A stretch of 64,000 nucleotides of DNA from Plotosus lineatus (GCA_024760905.1 CM045751.1:13638501-13702500), one strand, 5' to 3'. Counted from the first letter of the stretch, positions 10,571 to 53,615 are shown. Notes: a model not told the origin generated them from the letters alone. A program made the numbers and translations.

Positions 10571-10916
10571 ATGTTGAGGTTCTCTTTGGGAGTAACGAGG
10601 ATGGATAGAATCAGGAATGAGTACATCAGAGGGACAGCACATGTAAGATGTTTTGGAGACAAAGTCAGAGATGCTAGATTGAGATGGTTTGGACATGTAC
10701 AGAGGAGGGATAGTGAGTATATTGGTAGTAGGATTCTGAGGTTGGAAATACCAGGCAGAAGGCCTAGAGGAAGACCAAAGAGGAAATTTATGGATGTGGT
10801 GAAGGAGGACATGGAGGTAGTTGGTGTAAGAGAAGAAAATGCGGAGGATAGGGTGAGATGGAGGCAGATGATTCGCTGTGGTGACCCCTGAAGGGAACAG
10901 CTGATAGGAAAAGAAG
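10571..10916 (+). mobile_element. 5'-truncated RTE LINE, 3' end
   Basis: Encodes the RTE C-terminal region from MLRFSLGVTRMDRIRNEYIR through RWRQMIRCGDP with an open frame of 106 codons, then the family 3' terminus and GAAAAGAAGA tail. 5' truncation is typical of target-primed reverse transcription. Confidence 0.85.
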
Positions 10917-11010
10917 ATGATCCGCCCTGCTGTGTATACAGATGTGGGATCATTATTCTCCACTGGGCATCTCTCAACATCCTATTATATATTCCACATG
11001 GGCGGAACTA

Positions 11011-12898
11011 AGTATTTGATACACTGCTGTTTTTGCCCGTATTCCAAAAATAATGGAGAAATCTGTAATTTTCATCATAGGTATACTTCAACTGTGAGAG
11101 ACAGTCTAAAAAAATCCAGAAAATCACATTGTATGATAAATAATTATTTTGTACTTTCTTGTGTGAAATAAGTATTTCATCACCTCTCTAGCACTGTCTC
11201 ACCAACCTGTTAGTTCATCTTTAAGAAGCCCTGTTATTCTCCACTCATTATGTGTATTAATTGCACCTGTTTTGAACTCGTTACTTGTATAAAAGACACC
11301 TGTCCACACATTCAATCAATCAGTTTCCAATCTCGCCACCATGGGCAACAGCAAAGAGCTGACTAAGCATACCAGGGACAAAATTGTAGACCTGCACAAG
11401 GCTGGAATGAGCTACAGGACAATAAGCAGCTTGGTGAGAACACAACTGTTCGCTCAATTATAAGAAAATGGAAACTCAAGACGACTGTCAGTCTCCCTTG
11501 GACTAGGGCTCCATGCAAGATCTAACCTCATGGAGTATTAATGATCATGAGAAAGATAAGGGATCAGCTGAAAACTACACCGGAGAACCTGGTCAATGAC
11601 CTGAAAACGGCAGGGAACACAGTCTCAAAGGTTACCATGAGTAACACACCACACTGTCATGGATTAAAATCCTGCAGCGAGCACACGGTCCCACTGCTCA
11701 AGCCAGCACATGTCTAGGCCCATCTGAAGTTTGCCAGTGACCATCTAGATGATCCAGAGGAGGCATGGAAAGTTATATGGTTAGATGAGACAAAATAGAA
11801 CTTTATACAAAAAAACTCCACTCGCCATGTTTGAAGGAGGAAGAAAGAGGGGTACAATACCATGAACACCATCCCAAACGTGAAGCATGGAAGTGGAAAC
11901 ATCATGCATGGGAGTGCATTTCTGCAAAGATGACTGCATCATATAAAGGAGTGGAAGGATGGGGCCAAGGCAGCACAAGTGGTGCAGTGGTTGGCACAAT
12001 CTGCCTCATAGCAAGAAGGTCCTGGGCTCGATTCCCAGCATGGGCGTTTCTGTGTGGAGTTTGCATGTTCTCCCTGTGCTTGTGAGTTTCCTCCAGGTAT
12101 TATTCTGTTTTCCTCACAAAGTCCAAAAACATCCACAGCAGGTTAATTGGCTGTTCCAAATTGCCCCTCGGTGTGAATGTGAGTATGAATGTTTGTGAGT
12201 GTTGCCCCTGCGATGGCCTGGTGAGATGTCCAGGGTGTACGCCACCCTCCCTCAGAGTTGGCTGAGATGGGCGCCAGCCTGCCCGGAACCCTAATTAGGA
12301 ACAAGCGATTCAGAAAATGAATGAATGAAAGGTTGTGGCCATAATGTTGTTGGACAAAAACTCCATCACTCAGTAAGGCCACTGAAGATGGGTCATAGCT
12401 GTGCCTTCAAGCATGACAGAGACATAGCCAGGACAATTAAGGAATGGTTATGTAAGAAGCATTTCATGGTCCTGGAGTGACCTAGCCAGTCTCCAGACCT
12501 GAACCCACTAGAAAATCTTTTGGAGGGAGCTTAAATTCCATGTTGCCCAGTGACAGCCATGAAACCTAAAATATCTAGAGCTCTGTATAGAGCAGTGGGC
12601 CAAAGTCCCTGCTGCAGAGTGTGCAAACCTGGGTAAAAACTACTGGAAATGTCTGACTTCTGCAATTGTAAACAAAGGTTGTTGTTTTTTTAAACCAAAT
12701 ATTAAGTTATATTTTCTGTTTTTATCAGATACTTATTTCATGCAATAAAATGCCAATTAAAAATGTATAGTATTTTTGCCGGCGGAGGTGTTATTAGATT
12801 CCGTCTCGAACAGTTGAAGTGTATTACGATGAAAATTACATACCTCTCCATTCTATATTAGTGAGAGAACTTGCAAAATCAGCAATGTATCAAAGACT
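11011..12898 (+). mobile_element. degenerate Tc1-like element with long terminal inverted repeats
   Basis: Left AGTATTTGATACACTGCTG and right CAGCAATGTATCAAAGACTT are inverted repeats inside longer arms of over 100 bp (compare TTCAACTGTGAGAGACAGTC on the left with its decayed complement at about 12805). TA flanks at 11009-11010 and 12899-12900 fit Tc1/mariner. The transposase starts near 11341 ([13 protein letters not shown], then [16 protein letters not shown]) but has stops and frameshifts throughout, and is interrupted by a SINE. Confidence 0.8.
11966..12330 (+). repeat. SINE inserted in the Tc1-like element
   Basis: Complete structure: tRNA-like head (GGTGCAGTGGTTGGCACAAT, B box GGGCTCGATTCCCAGC), body (TTCTGTGTGGAGTTTGCATG, AGTCCAAAAACATCCACAGC) and LINE2-like tail (GCGATGGCCTGGTGAGATG to ACCCTAATTAGGAACAAGCG) ending in ATGAATGAATGA. 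Tc1 sequence resumes directly after it. Confidence 0.8.
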
Positions 12899-13129
12899 TA
12901 TTTTCCCTCCTGTATGTGGAAAGATGAAGCTGAACTGGAAGCAGCACATAAAGCTCTGTAGTTGGGATGCCTCAGGTTGGGTTGGCGTTCTCTGCTTTGG
13001 CTTCAAGACAATCCAGACAGCGTACTCAGTCTCCAACTTCTCTCTCTAGAGCGCAACACACACACAACCCCACCCTCAATGTCTGAGGTGGTTGTGCCCC
13101 ATGTAGGCCAATCAGTAGGTGATGACCTG

Positions 13130-13560
13130 ACAGAGAGGGTGTTCAATCATTGGGTAGTGATGTTACTGAGTGTGAAGTTCAGTTAGTCAGTGATGTCATG
13201 GCTCTTTCCTGTGACATTCTGCCAGTGTATCATATGACATACATACTCTGTCATGATGTCACAGGAAAGAGCCATGACATCACTGACTAATTGAACTTCA
13301 CACTCTGTGATGTTCTTCTGGGACTATGTCTCTCTGTCCCAGGGAATTCTGCCAGTGTATCATATGACATACATACTCTGTCATGATGTCACAGAGAGGG
13401 TGTTCAATCATTAGGTAGTGATGTTACTGAGTGTGAAGTTCAGTTAGTCAGTGATGTCATGGCTCCTTCCTGTGACATCACCACAGAGTATGTATGTCAT
13501 ATGATACACTGGCAGAATTCCCTGGGACAGAGCGACATAGCCCCAGAAGAACATCACTGA
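13130..13560. repeat. interlocking direct and inverted repeats
   Basis: A block of about 85 bp starting ACAGAGAGGGTGTTCAATCA at 13131 recurs at 13391 with few changes. A second block (CCAGTGTATCATATGACATA) occurs at about 13223 and 13353 direct and near 13490 inverted. Around 13186-13290 the sequence forms a long hairpin with arms containing GTCAGTGATGTCATGGCTC. No coding content; origin unknown. Confidence 0.75.
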
Positions 13561-14261
13561 GTGGGTTTTCCAGTTACATGGTACACTCTACAGGGCAATA
13601 TAACCCACAAAGAGATTTTTATTTGCAGAAATTACATTCTGCACACGCAGTTTTACAGCTATTAAAAGTTCATCAGTCATTTCAAATAAAATAACCTCGT
13701 CAGAGCACACCATGGCACGGAATTCTATCATACGTGAATGACGTCACATAATAGATCTGGAGTTAAGTCGAGGATAATAACACGGAGCCTTCAGAATTAC
13801 ACTTAACTTGCTCTTAACCAAAGGTTTGTGAAGAGAAAATCATGGCTTTCTCGTCCACGTCTGCAGCTCCATAAACTGGTCTTTGACGCCCTCTACTCTT
13901 CATGGTCGGTACTGCAGCCACTGTCGCTGGCATTTTTGCCCCCCTTTCGGGGTATGATTCCAGGGGGCGCCAGCTTTTCTGGTTTATCGGTTTAAATTGA
14001 CATGCAAACAATACGTATTGCAATACTCTGATGCAAAACTGTTTTTTTTTTACATGCATTCGGAAAACTTCGGAACAGTAAAAAAATTAAAAAAAAACTT
14101 CGGCTATTCGTGCTAATCGAACTGGAAGTAATGCTTTCGTTGAAGAAAAAAAAAAGTGGCGACAGCAGAGGATGAGAAACTATCGTTTCAAAGCTTCTGT
14201 TTGGAAGCAGATTGAAAAAGTGTATCTCAAATGGAACCAGGACGATAGCCAGGCGTGTACA

Positions 14262-14262
<1 letters not shown>
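13561..14262. other. no recognised feature
   Basis: Unique-looking AT-moderate sequence between the repeat block and the TA microsatellite. Small ORFs show no recognisable domain. Confidence 0.5.

Positions 14263-14327
<65 letters not shown>
14263..14327. repeat. (TA)n microsatellite
   Basis: About 65 bp of uninterrupted TA ending in a T run that belongs to the adjacent antisense SINE. Confidence 0.95.
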
Positions 14328-14335
<8 letters not shown>

Positions 14336-14692
14336 TTTCTTCCTTTCGGCTTTTTCCCTTTTCTTGGGAGTCGCCACAACGAATCATCTGATTCGCACAT
14401 TTTGATTTGGCATAGATTTTTACATCGGATGCCCTTCCTGACACAATCCTTTTGCAAGGGGCAGAAACACGTTGACAGCAATGCAGCTACTCTTGACGAA
14501 ATTCAGCAATGGTTCTTTTACCTGAACCTCTCACCATAGACAGTTAGAGACATGGCCGACCTTTGATAACCCAATTAGCTGCTGGGGGGGGGCGAGATTC
14601 AGTGATAACCTTGTGGAGAGTGGGACCTGAACCCCCAACCTTAAGATCAGTGATCCAGCACCTTTTACAACCAGGCCACTACTGCCTGCATA
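14328..14692 (-). repeat. composite SINE inserted in a TA repeat
   Basis: On the minus strand, the same tRNA head, middle and RTE-like tail as 9927-10249. It lies between TA tracts (14263-14327 and 14691-14699), so it probably inserted in a TA microsatellite and no discrete target duplication can be read. Confidence 0.8.
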
Positions 14693-14754
14693 TATATATC
14701 ATTTACTTACTGAATCCTCTTCTTCGTACTGATTGTACATAAGGCTGTGCATAT

Positions 14755-15047
<293 letters not shown>

Positions 15048-15118
15048 TGTTTATTTGCTCTACCAAAAAGTATTGAGCACTCTCCTACGGAAGGATCTAC
15101 TCAGAAAATCCTCTACAT

Positions 15119-15126
<8 letters not shown>

Positions 15127-15159
<33 letters not shown>
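15127..15159. repeat. (AT)n microsatellite
   Basis: 33 bp of AT immediately upstream of an RTE 3' fragment. Confidence 0.9.
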
Positions 15160-15161
<2 letters not shown>

Positions 15162-15163
<2 letters not shown>

Positions 15164-15407
15164 CATGGTTTGGACATGTACAGAGGAGGGATAGTGAGTA
15201 TATTGGTAGTATGATTCTGAGATTGGAACTACCAGGCAGAAGGCCCAGAGGAAGACCAAAGAGAAGATTTATGGATGTGGTGAAGGCGGACATGAAGGTC
15301 GTTGGAGTAAGAGTAGAAGATGCAGAGGATAGGGTGAGATGGAGGCAGATCATTTGCTGTGGCGACCCCTGAAGGGAACAGCCGAAAGGAAAAGAAGAAG
15401 AAGAAGA
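15162..15407 (+). mobile_element. 5'-truncated RTE LINE, 3' end
   Basis: Encodes TWFGHVQRRDSEYIGSMILR, FMDVVKADMKVVGVRVEDAE and RWRQIICCGDP, then the 3' terminus and (GAA)n tail. Inserted at the edge of an AT tract. Confidence 0.85.
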
Positions 15408-15419
15408 GTGTGTGTATAC

Positions 15420-15560
15420 AATATATTGGGTGAATAAAAGAGGGGCCATAATGCAACCATGGGGAACGCCTTTAATGACAGGTGCTGGCTTTGAGCATCG
15501 AGCATCTATGTTAACAGACGTAGATCTATTTTTAAGGTGGGATCCAAACCATTTCAAGGC
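15420..15560 (-). mobile_element. LINE reverse transcriptase fragment
   Basis: Minus-strand reading gives KWFGSHLKNRSTSVNIDARC then a decayed GVPHGCIMAPLLF block, which matches the fingers/palm region of LINE reverse transcriptases (usual form GVPQGSxLGPLLF). It is a short relic of a LINE distinct from the RTE and Rex1 copies nearby; clade not assigned. Confidence 0.55.
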
Positions 15561-15839
15561 AAAGCCTTAAATGGTATCTTCCTGTTCACTCTGTTTTTAT
15601 CAGTACTATATGGTTGGCTATCAAATGCAGCACTGACATCTAATAAAACTGTCCAAAGTCCAAAGACTTTCTTTCACTTTTGTTAATAAAGGTGATCCTG
15701 TACTGTGAACTTTTTTGAAGCCAGAATGAAATAAATCACAAGGTTATTTTTTCATTATACATATAGGAAAGCAGCTGCATACAAACCACCTTTGTCAGAA
15801 TTCTGAACAGAAAGGGAGGCTTATAGATCCTCAAGGTAT

Positions 15840-16300
15840 TAATGAAAGTCAGAAGGTAGCAAAGATTGAAGAGGATGAAGAGTTTAAAGGCAGTTGGTCC
15901 TGATGACATACCGGTGGAGGTATGGAAGTGTCTAGGAGAGGTAGCAGTAGATTTTCTGACAAGAACATTCAATAAGGTCCTCGAGAGTGAGAGGATGAAG
16001 GAGGAATGGAGAAGTGTGATGGTACCCATTTTTAAGAACAAGGGAGACGTGCAGAGTTGTGGCAACTACAGAGGGATAAACTTGATGAGCCACACAATGA
16101 AGTTATGCGAAAGAATAGTGGAAGCTAGACTAAGGGCAGAGGTCAGCATTTGTGAACAACAGTTTGGTTTCATGCCAAGACAGAGCACCACTGATGCAGT
16201 GTTTGCCTTCAGAATGTTAATAGAGAAGTACAGAGAAGGCCAGAGGGAGCTGCATTGTGCCTTTTTTGGATTTGGAGAGAGCCAAGAAACAGTTTGCCAA
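15840..16300 (+). mobile_element. RTE LINE internal fragment (start of RT domain)
   Basis: Encodes LKAVGPDDIPVEVWKCLGEV, FNKVLESERMKEEWRSVMVP, NYRGINLMSHTMKLCERIVE and ICEQQFGFMPRQSTTDAVF, closely matching residues at 18344-18740 of the larger copy. Truncated at both ends. Confidence 0.85.
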
Positions 16301-16336
16301 GAAAGAGCATCACAGATACATCACAGATATGAAAGT

Positions 16337-16476
16337 TAGCAATGGTTCTTTTACATGAACCTCTCACCAGAGACAGTGAGCGACATGGCCGACCTTTGAC
16401 AACCCAGTTAGCTGCACACCCCCACACCCCCAACCTCAGGATCAGCAATCCAGCACCTTTTACCACCAGACCAGGC

Positions 16477-16478
<2 letters not shown>
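16337..16478 (-). repeat. partial composite SINE
   Basis: Minus strand shows the tRNA-like head and the GTGAGAGGTTCATGTAAAAG motif; the RTE-like tail is missing. Abuts an AT microsatellite on its head side. Confidence 0.7.
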
Positions 16479-16483
<5 letters not shown>

Positions 16484-16546
<63 letters not shown>

Positions 16547-16573
16547 CACACACATGATTTACATACATATTAA

Positions 16574-16640
<67 letters not shown>
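16484..16640. repeat. two (AT)n microsatellites with a short spacer
   Basis: AT tracts at 16484-16542 and 16577-16640, separated by CCCACACACATGATTTACAT and flanking bases. Confidence 0.95.
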
Positions 16641-16641
<1 letters not shown>

Positions 16642-19430
16642 TTGCAGCCGTGAGGGGGGGCACAAACACAAACCAGTGTCTCTCCCTCACACCGGTCCCA
16701 AGCCCGGATAAATGCAGAGGGTTGCGTCAGGAAGGGCATCCGGCGTTAAAATGCCAAATAAACTATGTGAATCACAAGAAAGAATGACATACCGGATCGG
16801 TCGAGGCCCGGGTTAACAACGACCGCCATCAGTGCTGTTAACCATCAGGGTGCTGATGGAAATTGGACTACTGTTGGTCGAAGACGTCGAAGAAGGAGAG
16901 GCGGGAGGCGTGTCCGTTGCCAGAGAGAGAAGAGGAAAGGCATGAGTCTAGGACTGAAAGTAGGGACTTTGAATGTTGGAACTATGGCAGGAAAAGGTAG
17001 AGAGCTGGCTGACATGATGCAGAGGAGGAAGGTGGACATACTGTGTGTTCAGGAGACCAGGTAGAAAGGTAGCAAGGCTAGAAGCATAGGAGCAGGGTTT
17101 AAGCTGTTTTATCATGGTGTGGATGGGAAGAGAAATGGAGTCGGAGTCATCTTGAAGGAGGAGTTTGTCAGGAATGTTCTAGAAGTGAAAAGAGTGTCAG
17201 ACAGAGTGATGAGTCTCAAGTTAGAAATTGAAGGTGTGATGGTCAATGTTGTTAGTGCTTATGCCCCACAGACAGGATGTGAGCGAGAAGAGAAGGAGAG
17301 ATTCTGGAGGGAGTTAGATGAAGTGATGCAGAGTACCCCCAGAGGTGAAAGAGTGGTCATTGGGGCAGACTTCAATGGACATGTTGGTGCAGGAAACAGA
17401 GGGGACGAGGAAGTGATGGGTAGGTTTGGTATCCAGGACAGGAACGCAGAAGGACAGATGTTGGTTGATTTTGCAAAAAGGATGGAAATGGCTGTGGTGA
17501 ATACTTTCTTCCAGAAGAGAGAGGAGCATAGGGTGACTTATAAAAGTGGAGGTAGGAGCACACAGGTAGACTACATCTTGTGCAGGCGATGTAATTTAAA
17601 GGAAGTCAGTGACTGCAAAGTAGTAGTGGGTGAGAGTGTTGCCAAACAGCATAGGATGGTGGTGTGCAGGATGATGCTGATGGTGAGGAAGGTGAAGAAG
17701 GCAAAGGCAGAGCAGAAGACAAAATGGTGGAAGTTGAAAAAGGAAGAGTGTTGGGTTGTCTTCAAGGAGGAGTTGAAACAGGCTTTGGGTGGTCACGAAG
17801 TGCTTCCAGATGACTGGACAACTACAGCTAATGTGATCAGGGAGACAGGTAGGAGAATACTTGGTGTGTCCTCTGGAAGGAAAGTAGATAAGGAGACTTG
17901 GTGGTGGAATGAGGAAGTGCAGGAGTGTGTACAAAGGAAGAGGTTAGCTAAGAATAAGTGGGACATGGAGAAAACCGAAGAGAGTAAACAAGAGTACAAG
18001 GAGACACAGAGTAAGGCAAAGGTAGCAGTGTCAAAGACCAAACAGAGCACATTTGATGACTTGTATGCTTGGTTGGAAAGTAAAGAGGGAGAAAATGATT
18101 TATACAGGTTGGCACAGCAGAGAAATAGAGATGGGAAGGACGTGCAGCAAGTTAGATTGATAAAGGACAGAGAGGGAAATGTATTGACTGATGACAGAAG
18201 TGTGCTGGGAAGATGGAAAGAGTACTTTGAAGAGCTGATGAATGAGGAAAATGAGAGAGAAAAAAGAGTAGAAGAGGTGACTGTTGAGGACCAGGAAGTA
18301 GCAAAGATTAGTAAGGGTGAAGCGAGGAGGGTAGAGGAGGGCATTGAAGAGGATGAAGAATGGAAAGGCAGTTGGTCCTGATGACATACCGGTGGATGTA
18401 TGGAAGTGTCTAGGAGAGGTAGCAGTAGATTTTCTGACAAGAACATTTAACAAGGTCTTAGAGAGTGAGAGGATGCCGGAGGAATGGAGGAGAAGTGTGC
18501 TGGTGCCTATTTTTAAGAACAAGGGAGACGTGCAGAGTTGTGGCAACTACAGAGGGATAAAGTTGATGAGCCATACGATGAAGTTATGGGTAAGGATACT
18601 GGAAGCTAGACTAAGGGCAGAGGTCAGCATTTGTGAACAACAGTTTGGTTTCATGCCAAGAAAGAGCACCACAGATGCAGTGTTTGCCTTGAGGATGTTA
18701 ATGGAGAAGTACAGAGGTCAGAGGGAGCTGCATTGTGCCTGTGTGGATCTGGAGAAAGCATATGACAGGGTGCCGAGAGAAGAACTGTGGTATTGTATGA
18801 GGAAGTCTGGAGTGGCAGAGAAGTATGTTAGAGTGGTGCAGGACATGTATGAGAGATGTAAGACAGTGGTGAGGTGTGCTGTCGGTGTGACAGAAGAGTT
18901 CAAGGTGGAGGTGGGACTGCATCAAGGGTCAGCTCTCAGCCCCTTCTTGTTTGCTATGGTGATGGACAGGCTGACAGACGAGGTTAGACAAGATTCCCCA
19001 TGGACTATGATGTTTGCAGATGACATTGTGATCTGTAGTGAGAGCAGAGAACAAGTGCAGGAAAATCTAGAGAGGTGGAGGTATGCCCTGGAAAGGAAGG
19101 GAATGAAGGTTAGCCTCAGTAAGACAGAATACATGTGCATGAATGACAAGGACCCAAGAGGAACGGTGAGATTACAGGGAGCAGAGATAAGAAAGGTGGA
19201 GGATTTTAAGTACTTCGGCTCAACAATCCAGAGCAATGGAGAGTGTGGAAAAGAAGTCAAGAAGCGTGTGCAGGCAGGTTGGAATGGTTGGAGAAAAGTG
19301 TCCGGTGTGATGTGTGATAGGAGGGTATCGGCAAGAATGAAAGGAAAAGTGTACAGAGGCAGATGATTTGCTGTGGCGACCCCTGAAGGGAAAAGCCGAA
19401 AGGAAAAGAAGAAGAAGAAGAAGAAGATAT
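16641..19430 (+). mobile_element. near full-length RTE-clade LINE with a 3' internal deletion
   Basis: Contains a 5' leader (GTGTCTCTCCCTCACACCGG, GGAAGGGCATCCGGCGTT), an endonuclease-reverse transcriptase reading frame, and a 3' terminus (TGTGGCGACCCCTGAAGGG, AAGCCGAAAGGAAAAGAAG) with a (GAA)n tail. The segment encoding the C-terminal FGHVQRRDSEY region, present in the fragment copies, is missing between about 19355 and 19360. RTE clade is inferred from the short single ORF, endonuclease type and sequence style. Confidence 0.85.
16921..19366 (+). pseudogene. RTE endonuclease/reverse transcriptase, one stop and one frameshift
   Basis: Apurinic-type endonuclease domain from about 16941 (LKVGTLNVGTM, then RRKVDILCVQETR) through VVIGADFNGHVG and YKSGGRSTQVDYILCRR. 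A TAG at 17062-17064 replaces what is usually Trp in this family. The frame stays open to about 18350, where a one-step frameshift leads into the RT domain: KAVGPDDIPVDVWKCLGEVA, CVDLEKAYDRVPREE, GLHQGSALSPFLFAMVMDRL and the catalytic MMFADDIVICSES. The RT block is otherwise open for 340 codons. Two lesions plus the 3' deletion mean it is inactive but fairly young. Confidence 0.85.
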
Positions 19431-19438
19431 ACACGTTT

Positions 19439-20578
19439 GATCAAGATGGCGCCGGGTGACCTGCAGCCAGTTACAGGAGCTCTTCAGTTTATTTTCCTTT
19501 TTTTTCTCTTTTCTTTTGTATCTAGGCGTGTTTCTTTATCTTTTTTCAAATTTTCTTTTTCTTTCTTCAATACTGCATCTGGGAAACCTACTTTTATGAT
19601 GCTTTTGTTTTTCTGTGCAATTTTACTTTCACTTTTTGGATCGGTGTCAGGAAATTCATTCACCGACGGCTCTGAGCAACGCAGGTCTTACACAAGTGAG
19701 ACCCTCCTCGGCCTGCGCGCCCCCCGCCCTACTTCACGCGGAAAAGCCCGTTGTTCCTGTGGAAATACAGAGGGAAAGGAGAGGCTGCAGAGGGGGACGA
19801 AAGACGCGGAAGACATGTGTTCCCTCTGTCATCATGTGAGGTACTATGCTACCTGTACAACCTGAGCCTCAGCCTGGAGAAGGTTCCCGTCCTGTGGAAG
19901 ACCTCCTGTGTGGTTCCGGTTCCCAAAACAGCTCAAGCGAAGGAACCAGCCCACTACAGACCTGTCGCCCTGACCTCCCACCTTATGAAGACCATGGAAA
20001 GGCTCCTCCTCGTACACCTCCGCTCTATGGTGAGCCCCACCCTAGATCCGCTGCAGTTTGCCTACAGGCCCAACATCGGGGTAGAAGATGCCGTCATCTA
20101 CCTTCTGCAGCGGGCACTCAACCCACCTGGAAATCGCTGGCAGCGCTGTGAGGGTCATGTTCTTTGACTTCTCCAGCGCCTTCAACACCATCAGGCCAGC
20201 GCTTCTGCAGGGGAAGCTGGAGGACGTGGGAGTGGACGGGCATCTTGCTGCCTGGATCATCGACTACCTTACCAACTGTCCACAGTACGTGCGGCTGCGC
20301 GGCTGTAAGTCAAAGGTGGCAGTCTGCAGCACGGGGGCACCGCAGGGCACCGTCCTCTCATCCTTCCTTTTCAACATTTATACCTCGGACTTCAGCTATA
20401 GCACAGACAGCTGCCACCTCCAGAAGTTCTCGGACGACTCCGCCACGTGTGTCAGAGGGGAACGAGCTGGAGTACCGGTCGGTCATCGTTGACTTCGTGG
20501 ACTGGTGTGAGCGCAACCACTTGTGCTTGAACACTAGGAAGACGAAGGAGATGGTGGTCGACTTCAGAAGAAGCACAC

Positions 20579-20652
<74 letters not shown>

Positions 20653-21512
20653 TAGTGAACGTCCAGGGACAGGACATTGAATAGTGAACAGTTTCAAATA
20701 CCTGGGCGTTCACCTTAACAATAAACTGGACTGGTCCCACAACACCAACGCCCTGTACAACAAGGGTCAGAGTCACCTCCACCTTCTGAGGAGACTCAGG
20801 TCCTTCGGAGTATGCAGACCTCTGCTCAGGACTTTTTATGACTCTGTGGTAGCCTCTGCAATCCTCTACACTGCCATCTGCTGGGCCCCGGGCAGCACAG
20901 AGCGGGACAGAAAGAGACTGAACAAGCTGGTCAGGAGGGCCAGCTCTGTCCTTGGCTGCCCACTGGACTCTGTGGAGGAGGTGAATGAGAGGAGGATGGT
21001 AGCAAAGCTCACATCCATCTTGGTCAACAGCTCTCACCCACTGCACCAGACTGTAGAGAAGCTGAGTAGCTCCTTCAGTGGACGACTGAGACATCCTCAG
21101 TGCAGGAAGGAGCGCTACCGCAGGTCGTTCATTCCCACCGCTGTCAGACTGTACAACGCCACTTTGTAACTGTCTGTGAAAATAGGTTATGTGCAATAAA
21201 AACCCCGTGCACTTTAATCAACCACATCTACCCCACTGACTGTGAACCATATCAACCCATCTGCTCTGCCCTCAGATACATATACACGTGAATATAGGCC
21301 AGTCTACAAAGTCGTTCCCTTCTTTTCTTTTGTTGTTTATTAATTTATACTATTTATATATCTATTTATTTATTTACTTATATAATATATATGTATGTGT
21401 GTATGTTTGTATTTATATCTATTTTTGCACCCCCTACTGATGGTACCTCAAGAGCCTGTAACAGTGAATTTCTCCATTGGTGAGATTAATAAAGCTGTAT
21501 TTTATCTTATCT

Positions 21513-21516
<4 letters not shown>
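19439..21516 (+). mobile_element. Rex1-type LINE, endonuclease region deleted
   Basis: The 5' end is AAGATGGCGCCGGGTGACCT. The RT core gives VPVLWKTSCVVPVPKTAQA, HYRPVALTSHLMKTMERLLL, DPLQFAYRPNIGVEDAV, FFDFSSAFNTIRPALLQGKL and STGAPQGTVLS, then FSDDSAT. The stretch TTCTCCAGCGCCTTCAACAC is the Rex1 RT signature. The 3' end is the typical GAGATTAATAAAGCTGTATT followed by a short TCTTAT repeat. Compared with 22787-25351, about 1.4 kb spanning the endonuclease is deleted near 19835. Frameshifts and a CA expansion (20580-20648) break the RT. Confidence 0.88.
20580..20648. repeat. (CA)n microsatellite inside Rex1
   Basis: About 68 bp of pure CA inside the RT coding region, at the position where the second copy has AGAAGCACACCACCACACTC; evidently an expansion of the native CA-rich codons. 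Confidence 0.95.

Positions 21517-21544
<28 letters not shown>
21515..21544. repeat. (CA)n microsatellite at the Rex1 3' end
   Basis: 30 bp of CA directly after the TCTTATCTTATA tail. Confidence 0.95.
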
Positions 21545-21552
<8 letters not shown>

Positions 21553-21678
21553 GTATGTAAATCATGTGTGTGGGAGACAGAAGGTGAGAGAAGGTGTAAG
21601 AGAGCCAGCTGCATAAATTATAAATGTATTTTATATCACATCTGTGCCTCTTGGGGGTCTGCAATTTCTTTTCGCATG

Positions 21679-21822
21679 GATTGGTCAAATGTCTGCACGT
21701 GACATTCTTCTAATTGGCCAGTTAAGATCCTTATCCTATCATGTCACAGGGGGCGGAAATTACTGAAAAAACCTTATTCGTGTGTGGAGTTCAGTTGCAG
21801 GCAGCGTGAAGACTCAGGCAAG
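21679..21822 (+). promoter_or_regulatory. kars1: kars1 proximal promoter and 5' UTR (predicted)
   Basis: Candidate elements upstream of the start codon: two inverted CCAAT boxes (ATTGG at 21680-21684 and 21713-21717), an E-box CACGTG at 21696-21701, a GC box GGGGGCGG at 21749-21756, and AAGATGGCGG at 21820-21829, which fits a YY1 site overlapping the start codon. No TATA box is obvious. This matches the style of a housekeeping promoter; the transcription start is not visible. Confidence 0.6.
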
Positions 21823-53219
<31,397 letters not shown>

Positions 53220-53615
53220 CACTGTGACCGGCAGTTTCCACTTGATAACAAATCATTGGCACAGCGATGAGCAAGAGACGATTCTTCAGCACGCGGGTTC
53301 TTGTTTCTGACTAACTGTACACATTATTGTTAAAGAGACATGTTTATGTTCAAAAGGATCTACAGTGCAGTTAAAGGAATTTTTTACTCGGGCTGAAAGT
53401 TAGAACCCGCTTTTTTTTTTTTTTTCTTTTCTTTTTTAAACTTGCCTTTATCCATTGTCACTTCATATTAGGTTATTTTCCCACAACAGTCAAGATGAAA
53501 ATTAAGCCATATTGATTTTTTTTTTTTTTCTGGAATAATGGTTTTAATTAGTTATCACTATTCTGTCTTTTTAATGATCACCTGATTTGACATGTAATAA
53601 ATCCATGTGCTTCAG
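53220..53615 (+). other. kars1: kars1 3' UTR (predicted)
   Basis: No repeat; T-rich. AATAAA at 53596-53601 is the first good poly(A) signal after the stop, with GT/T-rich sequence after it, giving a UTR of about 400 nt. Confidence 0.65.

Noticed and set aside
17793..18446. 217-codon minus-strand ORF
   Set aside because: Antisense shadow of the RTE endonuclease-RT frame; no domain of its own.
20564..21196. 210-codon minus-strand ORF
   Set aside because: Antisense of Rex1 RT and of the CA repeat.
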